Shown here one piece after another: positions 43,412-54,062 of a stretch of 64,000 nt of DNA. The notes beneath the pieces were generated by a model. That model saw nothing but the letters and a program-made list of their open reading frames with translations. It was not told the DNA's origin and did not search any database. The position numbers and the translations under genes are program-made. The DNA lies in assembly GCA_023014335.1 (NCBI GenBank), contig JAECYW010000023.1:434001-498000 (forward strand). The letters are read 5' to 3'. Each line of letters starts with the position of its first letter. Position 1 is the first letter of the stretch. This DNA comes from Galerina marginata (lineage: Eukaryota; Basidiomycota; Agaricomycetes; Agaricales; Galerinaceae).

Positions 43412-45107
43412 TCAATCAGAATCAGAATCAAAAGGGAATTGATCTTGTGGTTTCAAAAATTTCCAATTTTTGTTCGCACTCCTGATCCATTCCTTCCTAT
43501 AACGGGCTCTCCCAACAATAAGCCGCTGTAGTGCAGGATATTGGACGGAAATGGTGTCAAGAATTGACTCAGCCATCGCAAATGTATAGGGCTCCTGCTG
43601 CTTGGACTTCTTCTTGGCATGTCGACCCCAGTCATCGGAATCCGAACCAGAATCCGAATCCGAATCCATATTAAAAGACGGGAACGAAAACTGGTTGGTA
43701 AGACGGAGTGTCTCGAGACTTGGAGGAAGAACGACCCTTCCGTGGGCAGTCCAGTGCATAAGTGACTAGAAATGAGTGAAGAATCGATCAAACTGCGAAC
43801 AAAGTAGACCGTCATGAACTTACCATGTAGGCGGCATGATCGTCTATGGGTACCATCACGTCGTTCGACTGAGAGGCTGCCTTTCCGGTTTGACGGGACA
43901 CATGTTCGTTTGCTCTCGCTACTTCTAGCTGAATGCTGCGTGGGTCTTCTTGAGGAAACACCTTTTCGGGATTTAATCCCAATTTTAATCGTGACAGATG
44001 CGGAAGACGGGTTGCCAGTAGAGCCATCACGTCGGGAGTGCATTCCATGTTCTCAAATTCTAGGTCGATAATGGGGCTTGTGCTTTGGGAAAGATAAGGG
44101 ACTATGTCCACCATGTCGGAAAAATATCTCTCCACCCACACTTTATATTGTATGAGGGATACTTTCTTGACCGGTCGCCCTGGAACGAAGACCTTCGCTG
44201 CCAATTCATAACCGGAAAAAGATTGCAGGAATGGAATTGTGGACCGAGGAAGGGAGGGGAAGGCGGTAGGCTCCATATCATCGAAGGTGTGACCAAAACT
44301 TATCTGAAAGGATTCGATGTTTGGGCACATCGCCAAGAAACGGTAGAGGATATCCAAGTCTTTGCCGTTAAGCTCGAATGAGAGATTGGTGAGGTTCTTC
44401 AACGGTCCCCGATTCGTCAACGCTAAAAATATCTTTGGAGCGTAAGCCTTGGAGAAGACGGAAAGTTCTTCGAGGTGTCCAGAAGAAAAAAGCTCAAGCC
44501 TTTTTGCTGCTTTATTTGGGTTGACATCCGACATCGAGTTATCGATCAGGAGTTTCTTCACCTTGATCTGCGACTTCAGCTGGTGGACCCCAAACCGGAT
44601 CGCGGTCAATGAAAGCTTTTCCACCTGCGGGAGCGTCGCGAGAACAACCAGTACCCTTCTGTCCAGATTCTTCTCACAATCGATCTCGATCTCCCGTATG
44701 TTGACGAATCGCGGAATACATTTAACAAGCGCTTGAATGAATGGCTCGTAGGCTTCCTTCGCGAGCTTAGCAATGTCTTCATCCAAGCTTGTGGACAGCC
44801 GAAGGGAGTAGCGTATGGTGCATTTGCGAACGAGTGGCGCATATTGCGGGGACATAGCCAGCTCGGTAAAACGGCCGATATCATCAATTAACTTCACCAG
44901 TTGACTTGCCATAGCTTCAGCGGTCGAGGATTTGTAAAACGCGATCCGGAAAGTGAGGGTAATTGATCTGAAGATGAAAGCAAGACAGATGCCATGAAAG
45001 AAACCGCAGGTATTGGCGAGGTTTTTGTGCTCGGAAACACCAAGGAGCATGAAACACTCCCTCCATATCTCGACAGGCAGAAGTGTCGCGTAATTTTGGC
45101 GAGCCAT
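43412..45107 (-). CDS. F-box family protein H (array copy 5)
   Basis: Exon 1 is 45107-43824 and exon 2 is 43765-43412; intron GTAAGT...TCTAG; 545 residues. The start ATG at 45107 (MARQNYATLLPVEIW) is chosen by comparison with copy F; the frame stays open upstream. The F-box is LPVEIWRECFMLLGVSEHKN with TCGFFHGICLAFIFRSI. The repeat region holds LVRKCTIRYSLRL, FGVHQLKSQIKVKKLLIDN, AYAPKIFLALTNRGPLKNL and FVPGRPVKKVSLIQYKVW. The last exon opens SLMHWTAHGRVVLPPSLETL, then an Asp/Ser-rich stretch (DSDSDSGSDSDDW) and KKKSKQQEPYTF. It is the outermost and presumably best-preserved array member. Intact. Confidence 0.88.
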
Positions 45108-45488
45108 AGCAGGTTTGAAAGGCTGAATGAAGTTTCGTTCAGAACCACTTTTTTGCACTGGGAGAAAACGAAAAAACCCACCAGTGCACGACAAATTTAT
45201 GCTTTCTCGCGAAATCTTTCCTTTGACGCGTCGTACGCGTTAAATTTGTGGTGACAGTCCAGAAGCAAGCCGCGTTGGTGCATGCGCTGGGGCATAAAAT
45301 ACACTGCACGTGATACGTTCATAAATGAGCCCCTGATGGTCCCTTCCGGTACCGAAGTTCAAGTTCCCACTTTCAACGTTAACGGTCAAGTTGAATCAAC
45401 GTCCAAAGCTTGGGTCCTTTTGAGCAGAAGAAAAATAATTAACAAATTATAGAGCCTACACCATCTGGTTTCTGCTTGGCCGCACAAA
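45108..45488. promoter_or_regulatory. Divergent spacer between F-box H and gene I
   Basis: 380 bp shared by two divergent genes. ACGCGT at 45226-45231 and 45235-45240, CACGTG at 45307-45312, about 119-205 bp upstream of H and 176-257 bp upstream of I. If the sites act in both directions, H and I could be co-regulated. Confidence 0.5.
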
Positions 45489-47106
45489 ATGGCACCGGAC
45501 AGCATTCCAGACTCCACACCCTCAGCTTCACTTCCGTTCGACGTATTTGGTCTCATAATCGACATTTTGGCGTCTGATACCGCCACCAGTCCTTACGAGT
45601 GGCTAAAACATCTGATCACACTATCCTTTGGCTGCCATCGCCTCCTCCTCCTCTGCCAGCCATACATTTTCCGGACTGTTCACCTTCGCGGGAATTTTCA
45701 GCGTCACGAGGACACTGACTCCTCCAATCCTCGTTACGAGATGCCAACAATCGGTGTTCAAGAAATGGCGGTCGTGATGAGGCGAAACCCTAAGTTGTCC
45801 TATTATTTTCGTAACCTGAACCTGCAGCTGTCCCCGTCAGATGCCATAGCAGACGACCTTGTCGACATCTTACGCCAATTTGACCACCTGGAAAAGTTGA
45901 CTGTAACTCCTCCAGAAAATATTCATTATATCCAAGGCCTTCGCGACTGGTGGGCTGACGGCGACGAAGATATGGACGGTGACGGAGATTCTGGGTTACT
46001 TGAAGCGGACGGGTTGACTTACGCGGAACGATATGACCGGAGTCGATTGAACTGGCTGAACATGCCAGACGAACTTCAAGGCACGCTTCAAAAGGCCATT
46101 CACAGCCCAAACCTCACGACGCTCAAACTTCTACGGGTTGATAACTGTCCGACTGATTTTCTGGCTCTTGCCGCCAATGTACAGATTTTACACATTGACC
46201 GATGCAGGTTTTTGACGGCATTGCCTTCCACGTCTGTTCCGAGCCATTCCGGAATTCAAGTAAGACAACTCAAATTGCATCCTGGGTCGACTTCGACTGT
46301 CCAACTTCTAAAAGGCATGCTTCCTGGTATTCCGCCTGTCGTCGACCTACACCAAACTCGAAACCTATTTTTCACTTTCAGAGAACGCCGAGAAGCAGAT
46401 AACAGCGATTTAGAACAGCTGGAGGATTTACTGGATGACTTGTCGCACCTTGAAACTCTGACCCTTTTCTACAGGTGTAAGTACCATATTTATGCCTCCA
46501 CTTGAAGTCTCTAATCCACTATTTCTAAAAGATTGGTGGCCCTGCTTTACGAGCACAGAACCGATTCGTGAACAGACTTTCCGCGGGATAGCGAACCTAC
46601 GCAAGTTGCGAATTCTCTGGGATACTCCCATTGAAATGTACTATGATGGCATATTAACCGCTACCCTGCAAGAGGTGACAACGTTCAAATTGCTCGAAAG
46701 CATCGACATTCGCTTAAAGCTCTACCCTGGCTACATCGAACCCCTCGTACAGGATTTGGAAAGCCTGGATCAGTGCCTTTCCGTATCGTCCAATTTCCCT
46801 GCTCTAAATTCTGTCTCAATCGCAATCTTTCTTGACCACAATCCTTATGACGACTTGGATTGCCGGAAGATCAGTGTACTCCAATCTTTCAGCTTACCAC
46901 CGACACAGCGAAGACAATTCTACGAACCCTTCTCCATTCATGAACTGATAGACCCGACAGAGACGCCGCTACCATTACTCTTCAAAAGCAGCACGGTGCG
47001 CCTGAGTTATTCGGTCATGGATGCAGTTGGTGCCATGAGTCCGACAATCATGGTGGATAGGCCATTAGGGATTGTTAATATGGCCTACATGGATCTTAGC
47101 GGATGA
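45489..47106 (+). CDS. F-box-like protein I (second subfamily)
   Basis: Exons 45489-46476 and 46532-47106 with a phase-1 intron (GTAAGT...AAAAG), 520 residues. N-terminal F-box-like region: LPFDVFGLIIDILASDTATS, then HLITLSFGCHRLLLLCQPYI plus FRTVHLRGNF. It is followed by repeats with LVDILRQFDHLEKLTVTPPE. A distinctive WWADGDEDMDGDGDSG acidic insert lies near residues 155-170. The second exon holds GIANLRKLRILWDTPIEMYY and EYS-type repeats. The protein is related to gene J downstream in sequence, intron position and phase, but not clearly to the A/C-H family beyond the F-box plan. Likely an SCF adaptor of unknown substrate. Confidence 0.82.
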
Positions 47107-47451
47107 ATCCTGCTAATACTTGTATGGTCTGCCTATGTACTTAGATCCACAGCTTCTCTGTTCCTCGAAAATGACTGAGGTTCGGACAATGGTACGTACT
47201 CCCAAAATTGACTTATCACCGGTATTAGTCCGCACACCTGGGAGACCACCAAATACCAAACCAAATACTCAGTCACGATTTCTTCTACTCTCTCTTATCT
47301 ACCCTCACCCATCTTCGCCTTTGTCTTCCATCCGACGTCAACCAATAGATATATATTCCGTGCAGCTTGGTTACTATTCTGAGAAGGGAATATCTGCTTG
47401 CTTCAAATCGGCATCGAATTGCAAGGCTTGGACGGCTTTAGCCTTTATGAA
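47107..47451. other. Intergenic, 345 bp
   Basis: Spacer between the tandem genes I and J. It should hold the promoter of J. A TATATAT-like stretch (ATAGATATATATTCC) lies about 100 bp before the start of J. Confidence 0.45.
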
Positions 47452-49048
47452 ATGGCACTCGATCACATTTCAAACTCCAGCTCCTCAACCTCACTTCCAT
47501 TCGATGTATTTGGCGTCATAATAGATATCTTGGCCTCTGAAACCAGCTCCAATCCCTACTTCTCGCTAAGAAACCTGATGGCACTCTCCTTCACCTGCCA
47601 TGATCTCTTACTCCTCTGTCAACCATACACATTCAGAACAGTCAATCTCCGCGCTAATTTTCACCTTCGCAAGGTCACAGGCAAGGCCTTCTACGAGATC
47701 CCAACAATAGGCCTTCAGGAAATGGGACTCGCTCTGAAACGCAACCCCAGGGTGGCCAGCTATGTTCGCAACCTCAACTTGCAATTGTCCCCATCCGATG
47801 TCACAGGAGATGACCTTGTCGACATTTTACGTCAATTCACCCGCCTGCAAAAGTTGGCTCTAACCCCTCCTGAAAATCCCAATTATCTTCAAGGTGTGCA
47901 GCACTGGTGGGCTGATGGAGATGAAGATCTAGACGGCGAAGGAGATCTTGGGTTAATTGAATACGATGGATGGACATACATGGAACGATACGAACGGTGT
48001 AAGCTCAACTGGTGCGATTTGTCCCCCAAACTCCAGAACGCACTTCGAGGGCTTATCCACCTCCCAAAGCTCACGACGCTGAAACTCCTACTGGTCAGTG
48101 GCTTTCCAACGGACGTTCTAGCTATCGCCACAGATTTACAAATTTTACATGTTAATCGATGCGAGTTTGTGGCGGGGTCCCCTGCCGAGCCAGTCGCAAG
48201 TGCTGGAATTCAATTACAACAACTCAAGTTGCGTCCTGGATCACATTCAAATATCCAAATGCTGAAAGGCCAAGCTTTTCCTGGCGTCCCGCCTGTACTA
48301 GACCTTTCATGGACTAGAAACTTGTTTTTCATTTTCAGAGAATGCGAGGATTGGGACGACAATATAGCAGAATTGGCCGTTCTACTCGATGGCCTGTCAT
48401 ACCTGGAAACTCTGACGCTTTTCTACCGATGTACGTAGGATAATTTCCATCTTTGTTGACACAGTTCTTACCCTCTACTGCTGTCTGAAAGATTGGTGGC
48501 CCAGCCTTATAGACGCAGGACCGGTTCCTGAGCAAACTTTTCGCGGGCTGACGAATCTACGCAATTTGAGGATTCTTTGGGACACCCCAATATCCATGTA
48601 CTATGATGGTATATTAACGGCTACCTTGCAAGAAGCGACAACCTTGAAATTGCTCGAAAACATCGACATTCGCATCAAGCTATATCCTGGTTATATCGAA
48701 CCTGTCGTCAAGGACTTCAAATACCTAGATAATCACCTTTCCGACCCTTCCAAATTCCCTGCTCTAACTTCAGTCTCCATCGCCATCTTTTTGGATCATT
48801 CTCGTTCTAAGGACAGTGTACTCCAATCCTTAAGCTTGCCCCCATCGGGACAAAGGGAATCCTATAAGCCCTCTTCCATCCGTTTGTTGCTAGACCCAAC
48901 AGAGACGCCGCTACCATCGCTCTCCAGTAGTAGCACAGTGCGCTTGGAATACTCGGTCATGGACGCCGTCGGTGCCACGAAACCCACAATCATAGTGGGT
49001 TACCCATCAGGAATTCGGAACACGGCCTATACAGACCTTGTGGATTGA
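47452..49048 (+). CDS. F-box-like protein J (second subfamily, tandem copy of I)
   Basis: Exons 47452-48430 and 48492-49048 with a phase-1 intron (GTACGT...GAAAG), 511 residues. The ATG at 47452 (MALDHISNSSSSTSLPFDVF) is used; the frame is open further upstream but without an ATG. The protein matches gene I along its length: LPFDVFGVIIDILASET, FRTVNLRANF, LSPSDVTGDDLVDILRQF, QHWWADGDEDLDGEGDLG, LRILWDTPISMYYDGILTAT and SVMDAVGATKPTI. The shared intron position and phase show a simple tandem duplication. Intact. Confidence 0.83.
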
Positions 49049-49272
49049 ATCCCTGGGCATGGTTTTTAGAAAGCACTCTGAGTCGATAGTAGAACAGTTG
49101 CATTCCTCATATCGCACCCGAGCTCGTGACGATATAATAAAGTTACCGTGCGGCGAAACACTGCTAGGACCGGCACCCTTACCCGCGAGAGTCCAGTCTC
49201 GTATATTTGAACGTCGACCTCCGCTTCTGGAACTTTGTAAGTAGTGTAGTCTAGCAGGCAATGACCCTATAA

Positions 49273-49317
49273 TTGTGAATAATTTGATTCTAATGAGAGT
49301 ACATTCATTATACACAA
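49273..49317 (+). repeat. Inverted repeat, left copy
   Basis: The ~45 bp here, containing AATTTGATTCTAATGAGAGT, are the reverse complement (about 85% alike) of 51355-51399. Weaker similarity extends some 20-30 bp to each side. They may be the ends of a degraded ~2.1-kb element or two independent small elements. Confidence 0.5.
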
Positions 49318-49514
49318 TATCCTCTAAGCCAGAATTATGCATGACGATACACAATGCGAGAGTTGGAGGCTGTGCAGTCTGCGCAGATGGGAGGCGTTGC
49401 GAAAATTATGCATAAACTTACAAGAAGACCTTAATAAGACACAGAAGATCTCGGAAACAGTTCCTAAACATGTGGGACATGTCCAAATGGACATATGCTG
49501 ATCAAAATTTCCAC

Positions 49515-49932
49515 TAGGGATTGGCAGGGGTTACCCCGGGGTAAGTCGCGGGTTTCTAGTTACAGTCGTGTAGCCCTAGTCACGCTGAATTTTTAGCAAT
49601 TTTTTTCATCCAAATCGGTTAAGAAATGGCCCAGCTATGTCCTCTGCAAGTTTGAAGATGAGAGCTTCACTAATGAGCCCACGGCACCGGATTTAGTAGC
49701 CGCGGGTACGCCAAATTGGGAAAATGGCCAAATTGGGCTGACCGGCCCAGTTGATGGCCCCGCCGTGGCATCAAAACTTGGTCTTTGGCGCTGAAACTTG
49801 GCAGGCCTGTAGAACACTCATTTCTTAACGGATTTGCACAAAAAAAATTGCAAAATTTTCAGAATATTTTGCTCTACACGTTGATTACTAAAAAACCCGC
49901 GAAAATCCACGGGTTACCCCTGCCAATCCCTA
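49515..49932. mobile_element. Non-autonomous hAT-type MITE, 418 bp
   Basis: Left end TAGGGATTGGCAGGGGTTAC and right end GGTTACCCCTGCCAATCCCTA are near-perfect inverted repeats, with imperfect pairing continuing to about 40 bp (GCGGGTTT facing AAACCCGC). The element is flanked on both sides by ATTTCCAC (49507-49514 and 49933-49940), an 8-bp target-site duplication. An 8-bp duplication and ends starting TAGGG fit the hAT superfamily. The interior has no transposase frame, so movement would need an enzyme encoded elsewhere. The perfect duplication indicates a fairly young insertion. Confidence 0.9.
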
Positions 49933-51354
49933 ATTTCCACACATCGTGAGGAACAGCGATCAACCCGCCGCGTCATTGTTCGGGACAACGGCGACGATTA
50001 GCTTGGCCACTCGGGCCGCACCTCATCCCTTAGTATGCGACCTGTATGCGACCCCAGATCATCGTCTGACACAGTGCTCAGTCCACACCTCAGCTAGCTG
50101 CTGCATGCAACTTGGTAAGTACGTGCTCTAAGTAATCTTTGTCCACACTGAGACCCAATATTATGGGCACAGCAAGTATTCGGGCATGGCAGTTCTCGTT
50201 AGAAATTTAATGGTCACCCAATAAGTTGGCAATAACGTACCAGTCATCATGATTGCTTGTACATACCTACCCTCAGGCTGCCTTACAGCTGTGAGATAGT
50301 ATACAACTCGTCCAACATTAATACTCCAAAAAATGAACTCAAGTCTCTGAAATAATGTATCGCGGTATTCACTAAATCAGACTCAAGTTTTGCAATGAGA
50401 GTAAAGGCGAGATTGATTCGACAAGTGCGATCATGCGCGTCTGATCTTGTCATACCATGCTAAGGGCAGCATCCAACCTATCTAATCACCTCATTGAGGC
50501 GAGGCTCGTCCTGGATGTATAAGCAACCCGCTAACTGTTGTTAATCTTAACGGCGGGAGCGCCGCCGCGCTCTTCATGCTCCAACGCTGGATTTTGCCGA
50601 TTTCGCGCAATAGGCGCGCAACCGCTTATTTCGCCTTCCGTGCCGGACACAGCCACTTTGCGCATGGTCGTCTTAGCGGGCCCGCTTTTCAGGACGGTCC
50701 TGCTAAGTCGACGACGGTTTTTGTCAATTCCCCTGTGCACCACACTGCAATGTTAGGATATTACGCCACTTATATTTTCTGTAATCACTTTTTCATTTGA
50801 AATTTATATTCAATTTTCGACGTTTTTTTAAGATGTTTAAACCCTCCAGTACTGCCGTCTACATCCCGTGAATAGCGCTTACGTTTCTCTCTAAAATCTC
50901 AACTAATTAACTTAATTCTTTACTTAGTTGTCTCCGTTATTTGCAACGTCTTCCTCGCTCTCAAGCTTCGTGTGCAGCCCTCTTCGTCTACGGTTTCAAT
51001 TTCGCTTGCTGCTCACTGGCACCTTGACCCCCGCTTACCTTTTTTTGGTTTACTCCGAGCCCGCTTTGCACCTCAGAGCCTCTCTATACGGCTGCTTGCT
51101 CGTTCTATTCTAGCGTGGCAGGGGTGCTTTGTAGGCGTACCAGTGAGCGCGCAGCGGCGCAGTTGAGCTAAATCGGGACATCTAGGCGGGAAGCACCGCC
51201 TCTCGTAGACCAATTAGGAAAAGTCATCGGAAGTTGACCTGGTGGACGACAATATAATAGCTTTACTCAGGTCCTAGCCCATGTGGCGCAGCACGGTGAC
51301 GTATATTTCACATCAAGGGCGTCCACCTAAAGTAGACCTCTGACCTAGAGTCCA

Positions 51355-51399
51355 GTGTGCATAATGAATTGACTCTCATTAGAGTCAAATTATGCACAA
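51355..51399 (-). repeat. Inverted repeat, right copy
   Basis: Partner of 49273-49317. It is itself palindromic: GTGCATAATGAATTGACTCT faces AGAGTCAAATTATGCAC. Confidence 0.5.
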
Positions 51400-51812
51400 T
51401 GGTGACAGCACTAGGTGAGTCTAGTGTTGTAGTTATAACATTTCTTTGGCTTACGGATATATACCTTAGCCTGAATTTTATTCGCTCACTTCTGAATCAT
51501 GAGAGTCAAGGAGGTTGGCAAAAATCACTTTCAAAATTTAGGCATCAACTTGATCAAGAACGCAAGTGGCATCACGTGTTTGAGCTTGCTATTCTTGAAA
51601 CAAACAACCAGCGAGCCAACAGCGAGCTTTCAACGTGGCCTGGTGCCTTCTCCTCGTGTCCATTCCAGTTTGTCGCCGCCTGTGCTCTTGTAGACTTCTA
51701 AGACTTATTTCGACTAGTCCTTGTAGATCTTCCCTGGTGGTTTGGTTCGTCCGCGCCCATTCGCCTTTTTGAGCGCTTAATTGTTGAGGCACTAAGCTAA
51801 TCCTCAGGATCA

Positions 51813-53336
51813 ATGGAAAAACCGGACTACGCCTATCTTCTACCATTCGAAATATGGCGGGAGTGCTTCTTGCTCCTGGGTATCACCGAGCACAAGAATT
51901 TGGCCAAAACCTGCAGCTATTTTTACGATATTTGCCTCCCACTCATATTCAAATCCATATCCTACTCATCGAAGATTACCTACTTTAAAAGAGATCCACC
52001 TGAATCTCTAGTGGTACAGCTGGAGAGGCTGAGAGAAGAACTCGGGCACTTTTTGGGGCTGGGAACAAGTAGAAGGCACATACACTTGGTCCGCGAGTGT
52101 ACCGTGTCCTATTCACTTCGATTGGGACCATCTGTCGATAAAACCCGCGCTAAAGCTGCCAAGGGCGCATACAATCCTTTCATCCAAGCTTTCGTAAAGT
52201 TTCTTCCGGCTTTTGTCAATCTGCGCAAAGTTCAAATCATGTTCGGTAAGAACATAGACAAAAAAGTACTGCGGGCGCTGGCCATGGCGCCTCGATTGCA
52301 AGATGTATCCTTCATTTCTGCCAAATTTGGGGTTCACCAACTGAGCCCACGACTCAATATTTCGAAATTTTCGATAAACAACGTTGCCCAGGACCGCGAC
52401 TCAAATCGCTCTGCAAAAATCCTAGATTTATGCTCGAGCGAAAGTTTAGAAGACCTGTCCGTCCTCTCTTGGGTCTACGCCCCCAAGATTTTTTTGGCTT
52501 TGACAAAGAAGGGAAAATTACAAAATCTCACCAGCCTTTCATTTCAGCTTCATGTCCGGGATCATGTTCAGACCCTTTACTCTTTCTTAGCTGTATGCCC
52601 CAAACTCGAGCTCATCGAGATTGAACTGCGCTTCCCCGGGGATCTTAAACCATTCTCATTGCCCGAACTCCCGTCCTCCACAATCCGTCACTTGCGGTCA
52701 TTCAGTGGCCCGATCTCGGCGGCCAAGATATTCATTCCTACCCGACCGGTTCGAAAGGTGCGGTTGTCATACGAGGTGTTGTCCAGGAGAACGCCAGCAG
52801 AGTTGGAAGACATCTTCCTTCATTTGTCGGCAAGCACAGGCCCACTTACACACCTCACTATGGAATCCACGAATTGCAGTGCCGATGTTTTGGCAATGAT
52901 TACGGCCCACTTTCTTAGCTTGACTCAGCTCTCACTTGGACTTGACAATTGTAGAATATTCCCAGATGACGCGGAGGATCCTCATACCATAAACCTGGCA
53001 GTAGGATCTTGTGACTTTATTCGCTACATACTGAAGCATTGACCTTTTCGTTATTTATAGAATATCTTGCACTGGATTGCCCTCAGAAGAATCAGCCTTC
53101 CTCCGAGACTAGAAGTGCTTCATTTCGAGAGGCCTTTTTATTCAAGTTGGTCAGACTTTTTGGACAGGCTTGAACGGGAATTTTACACAAGTCCCATGGC
53201 AAATGCGATTTTCGACATAATTTCAATTCATTATCCGAAGCTACGAAGTGTAGTAATTTCTGAACGGACGACGGAAAAATTGAGCTGGTTCAGAGATTTG
53301 TCGGGTAACTGGGCGTATTTAGGCAGACAAAGTTGA
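51813..53336 (+). CDS. F-box family protein K
   Basis: Start MEKPDYAYLLPFEIWREC at 51813, with the F-box continuing TCSYFYDICLPLIFKSI. The repeat region has family landmarks (LVRECTVSYSLRL, FGVHQLSPRL, VYAPKIFLAL, FIPTRPVRKV). The usual exon-1 end is altered: where relatives read Tyr-Met-GT, this copy reads TACATACTG and has no donor. The acceptor (TTATAG at 53060) and last exon (53061-53336, NILHWIALRRISLPPRLEVL) are intact. A GT at 53001 (GTAGGA) gives a 60-nt phase-0 intron and a 487-residue protein lacking the ~40 residues that normally precede the junction. That model is used here; if the site is not spliced, the protein stops at 53042. Confidence 0.78.
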
Positions 53337-54062
53337 AGCAACTGGTGTCTGCGTCTAAACGCTGGCAGGAGTTGTAATTTCTATAGCCATCAGTACTGTC
53401 GGTGATCCCTTGTAACTTTATATTTCTCTCCATCGGTAAACCTACTACTTAGTACTGAAGCAATGTAAGATGGATTTCATTCTCACGTCATGATGCCAGT
53501 CGGGATTTGAATGGGAACGGCGGAAATGAAAATAGACGCTGGCAAGCGCTTGACACATGTACTTTTATAGGAACGAGTTACATGAGCGCATGATGCTTCA
53601 AGTTTGAATGATCGACATTGCCTCTAAACAATGTTTGTTAGGACAAATGAGGAGGGAGAAAGACTAAATATATGGGTCAACGTCCGAGCACAGTTCAATT
53701 TTGTTGGAGTCTCTGTGTAACCAGGGGTGGACGCTGGCTGGGATCCAGAGACCGTTCTTCACGGGATCTATCGGGGTTTGAGAATGATGCTGGGCATTGG
53801 ACAGTAGAAGAAAATGCGAGTGCAGTCAGGATTTCCAACCCATTTCTGCGTGGCCGTTGTTGTTGACTAGGAGGATATGCTAACATGGAGTTGAAGCTTG
53901 AGGTCAATACCCCTATCAAGCTAATGACTAGGGGGTGAACTAGAGGCTCGGATCAGAGGAGACCCTAAAGCTGACGTCGAAAAGCCAGATTTAAGCCTCA
54001 AGGTATGAGCGAGAGTTTTGTCAAGAAACATATAAAACACATCTCTGATCGCTCAAGGACAC
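53337..54062. other. Intergenic, 725 bp, convergent 3' ends
   Basis: No gene seen between convergent F-box genes K and L. Confidence 0.45.

Larger units (their letters stand above)
49049..51812. other. Repeat-rich region without genes, 2.8 kb
   Basis: No supported gene. It contains the hAT-type MITE at 49515-49932 and two inverted copies of a ~45-bp palindromic sequence at 49273-49317 and 51355-51399, listed separately. Short frames at 50531-50800 and 50928-51166 have no support. Confidence 0.5.

Noticed and set aside
47398..47451. Upstream extension of gene J from a TTG codon
   Set aside because: No ATG in the extension, and the sister gene I starts at the level of 47452.
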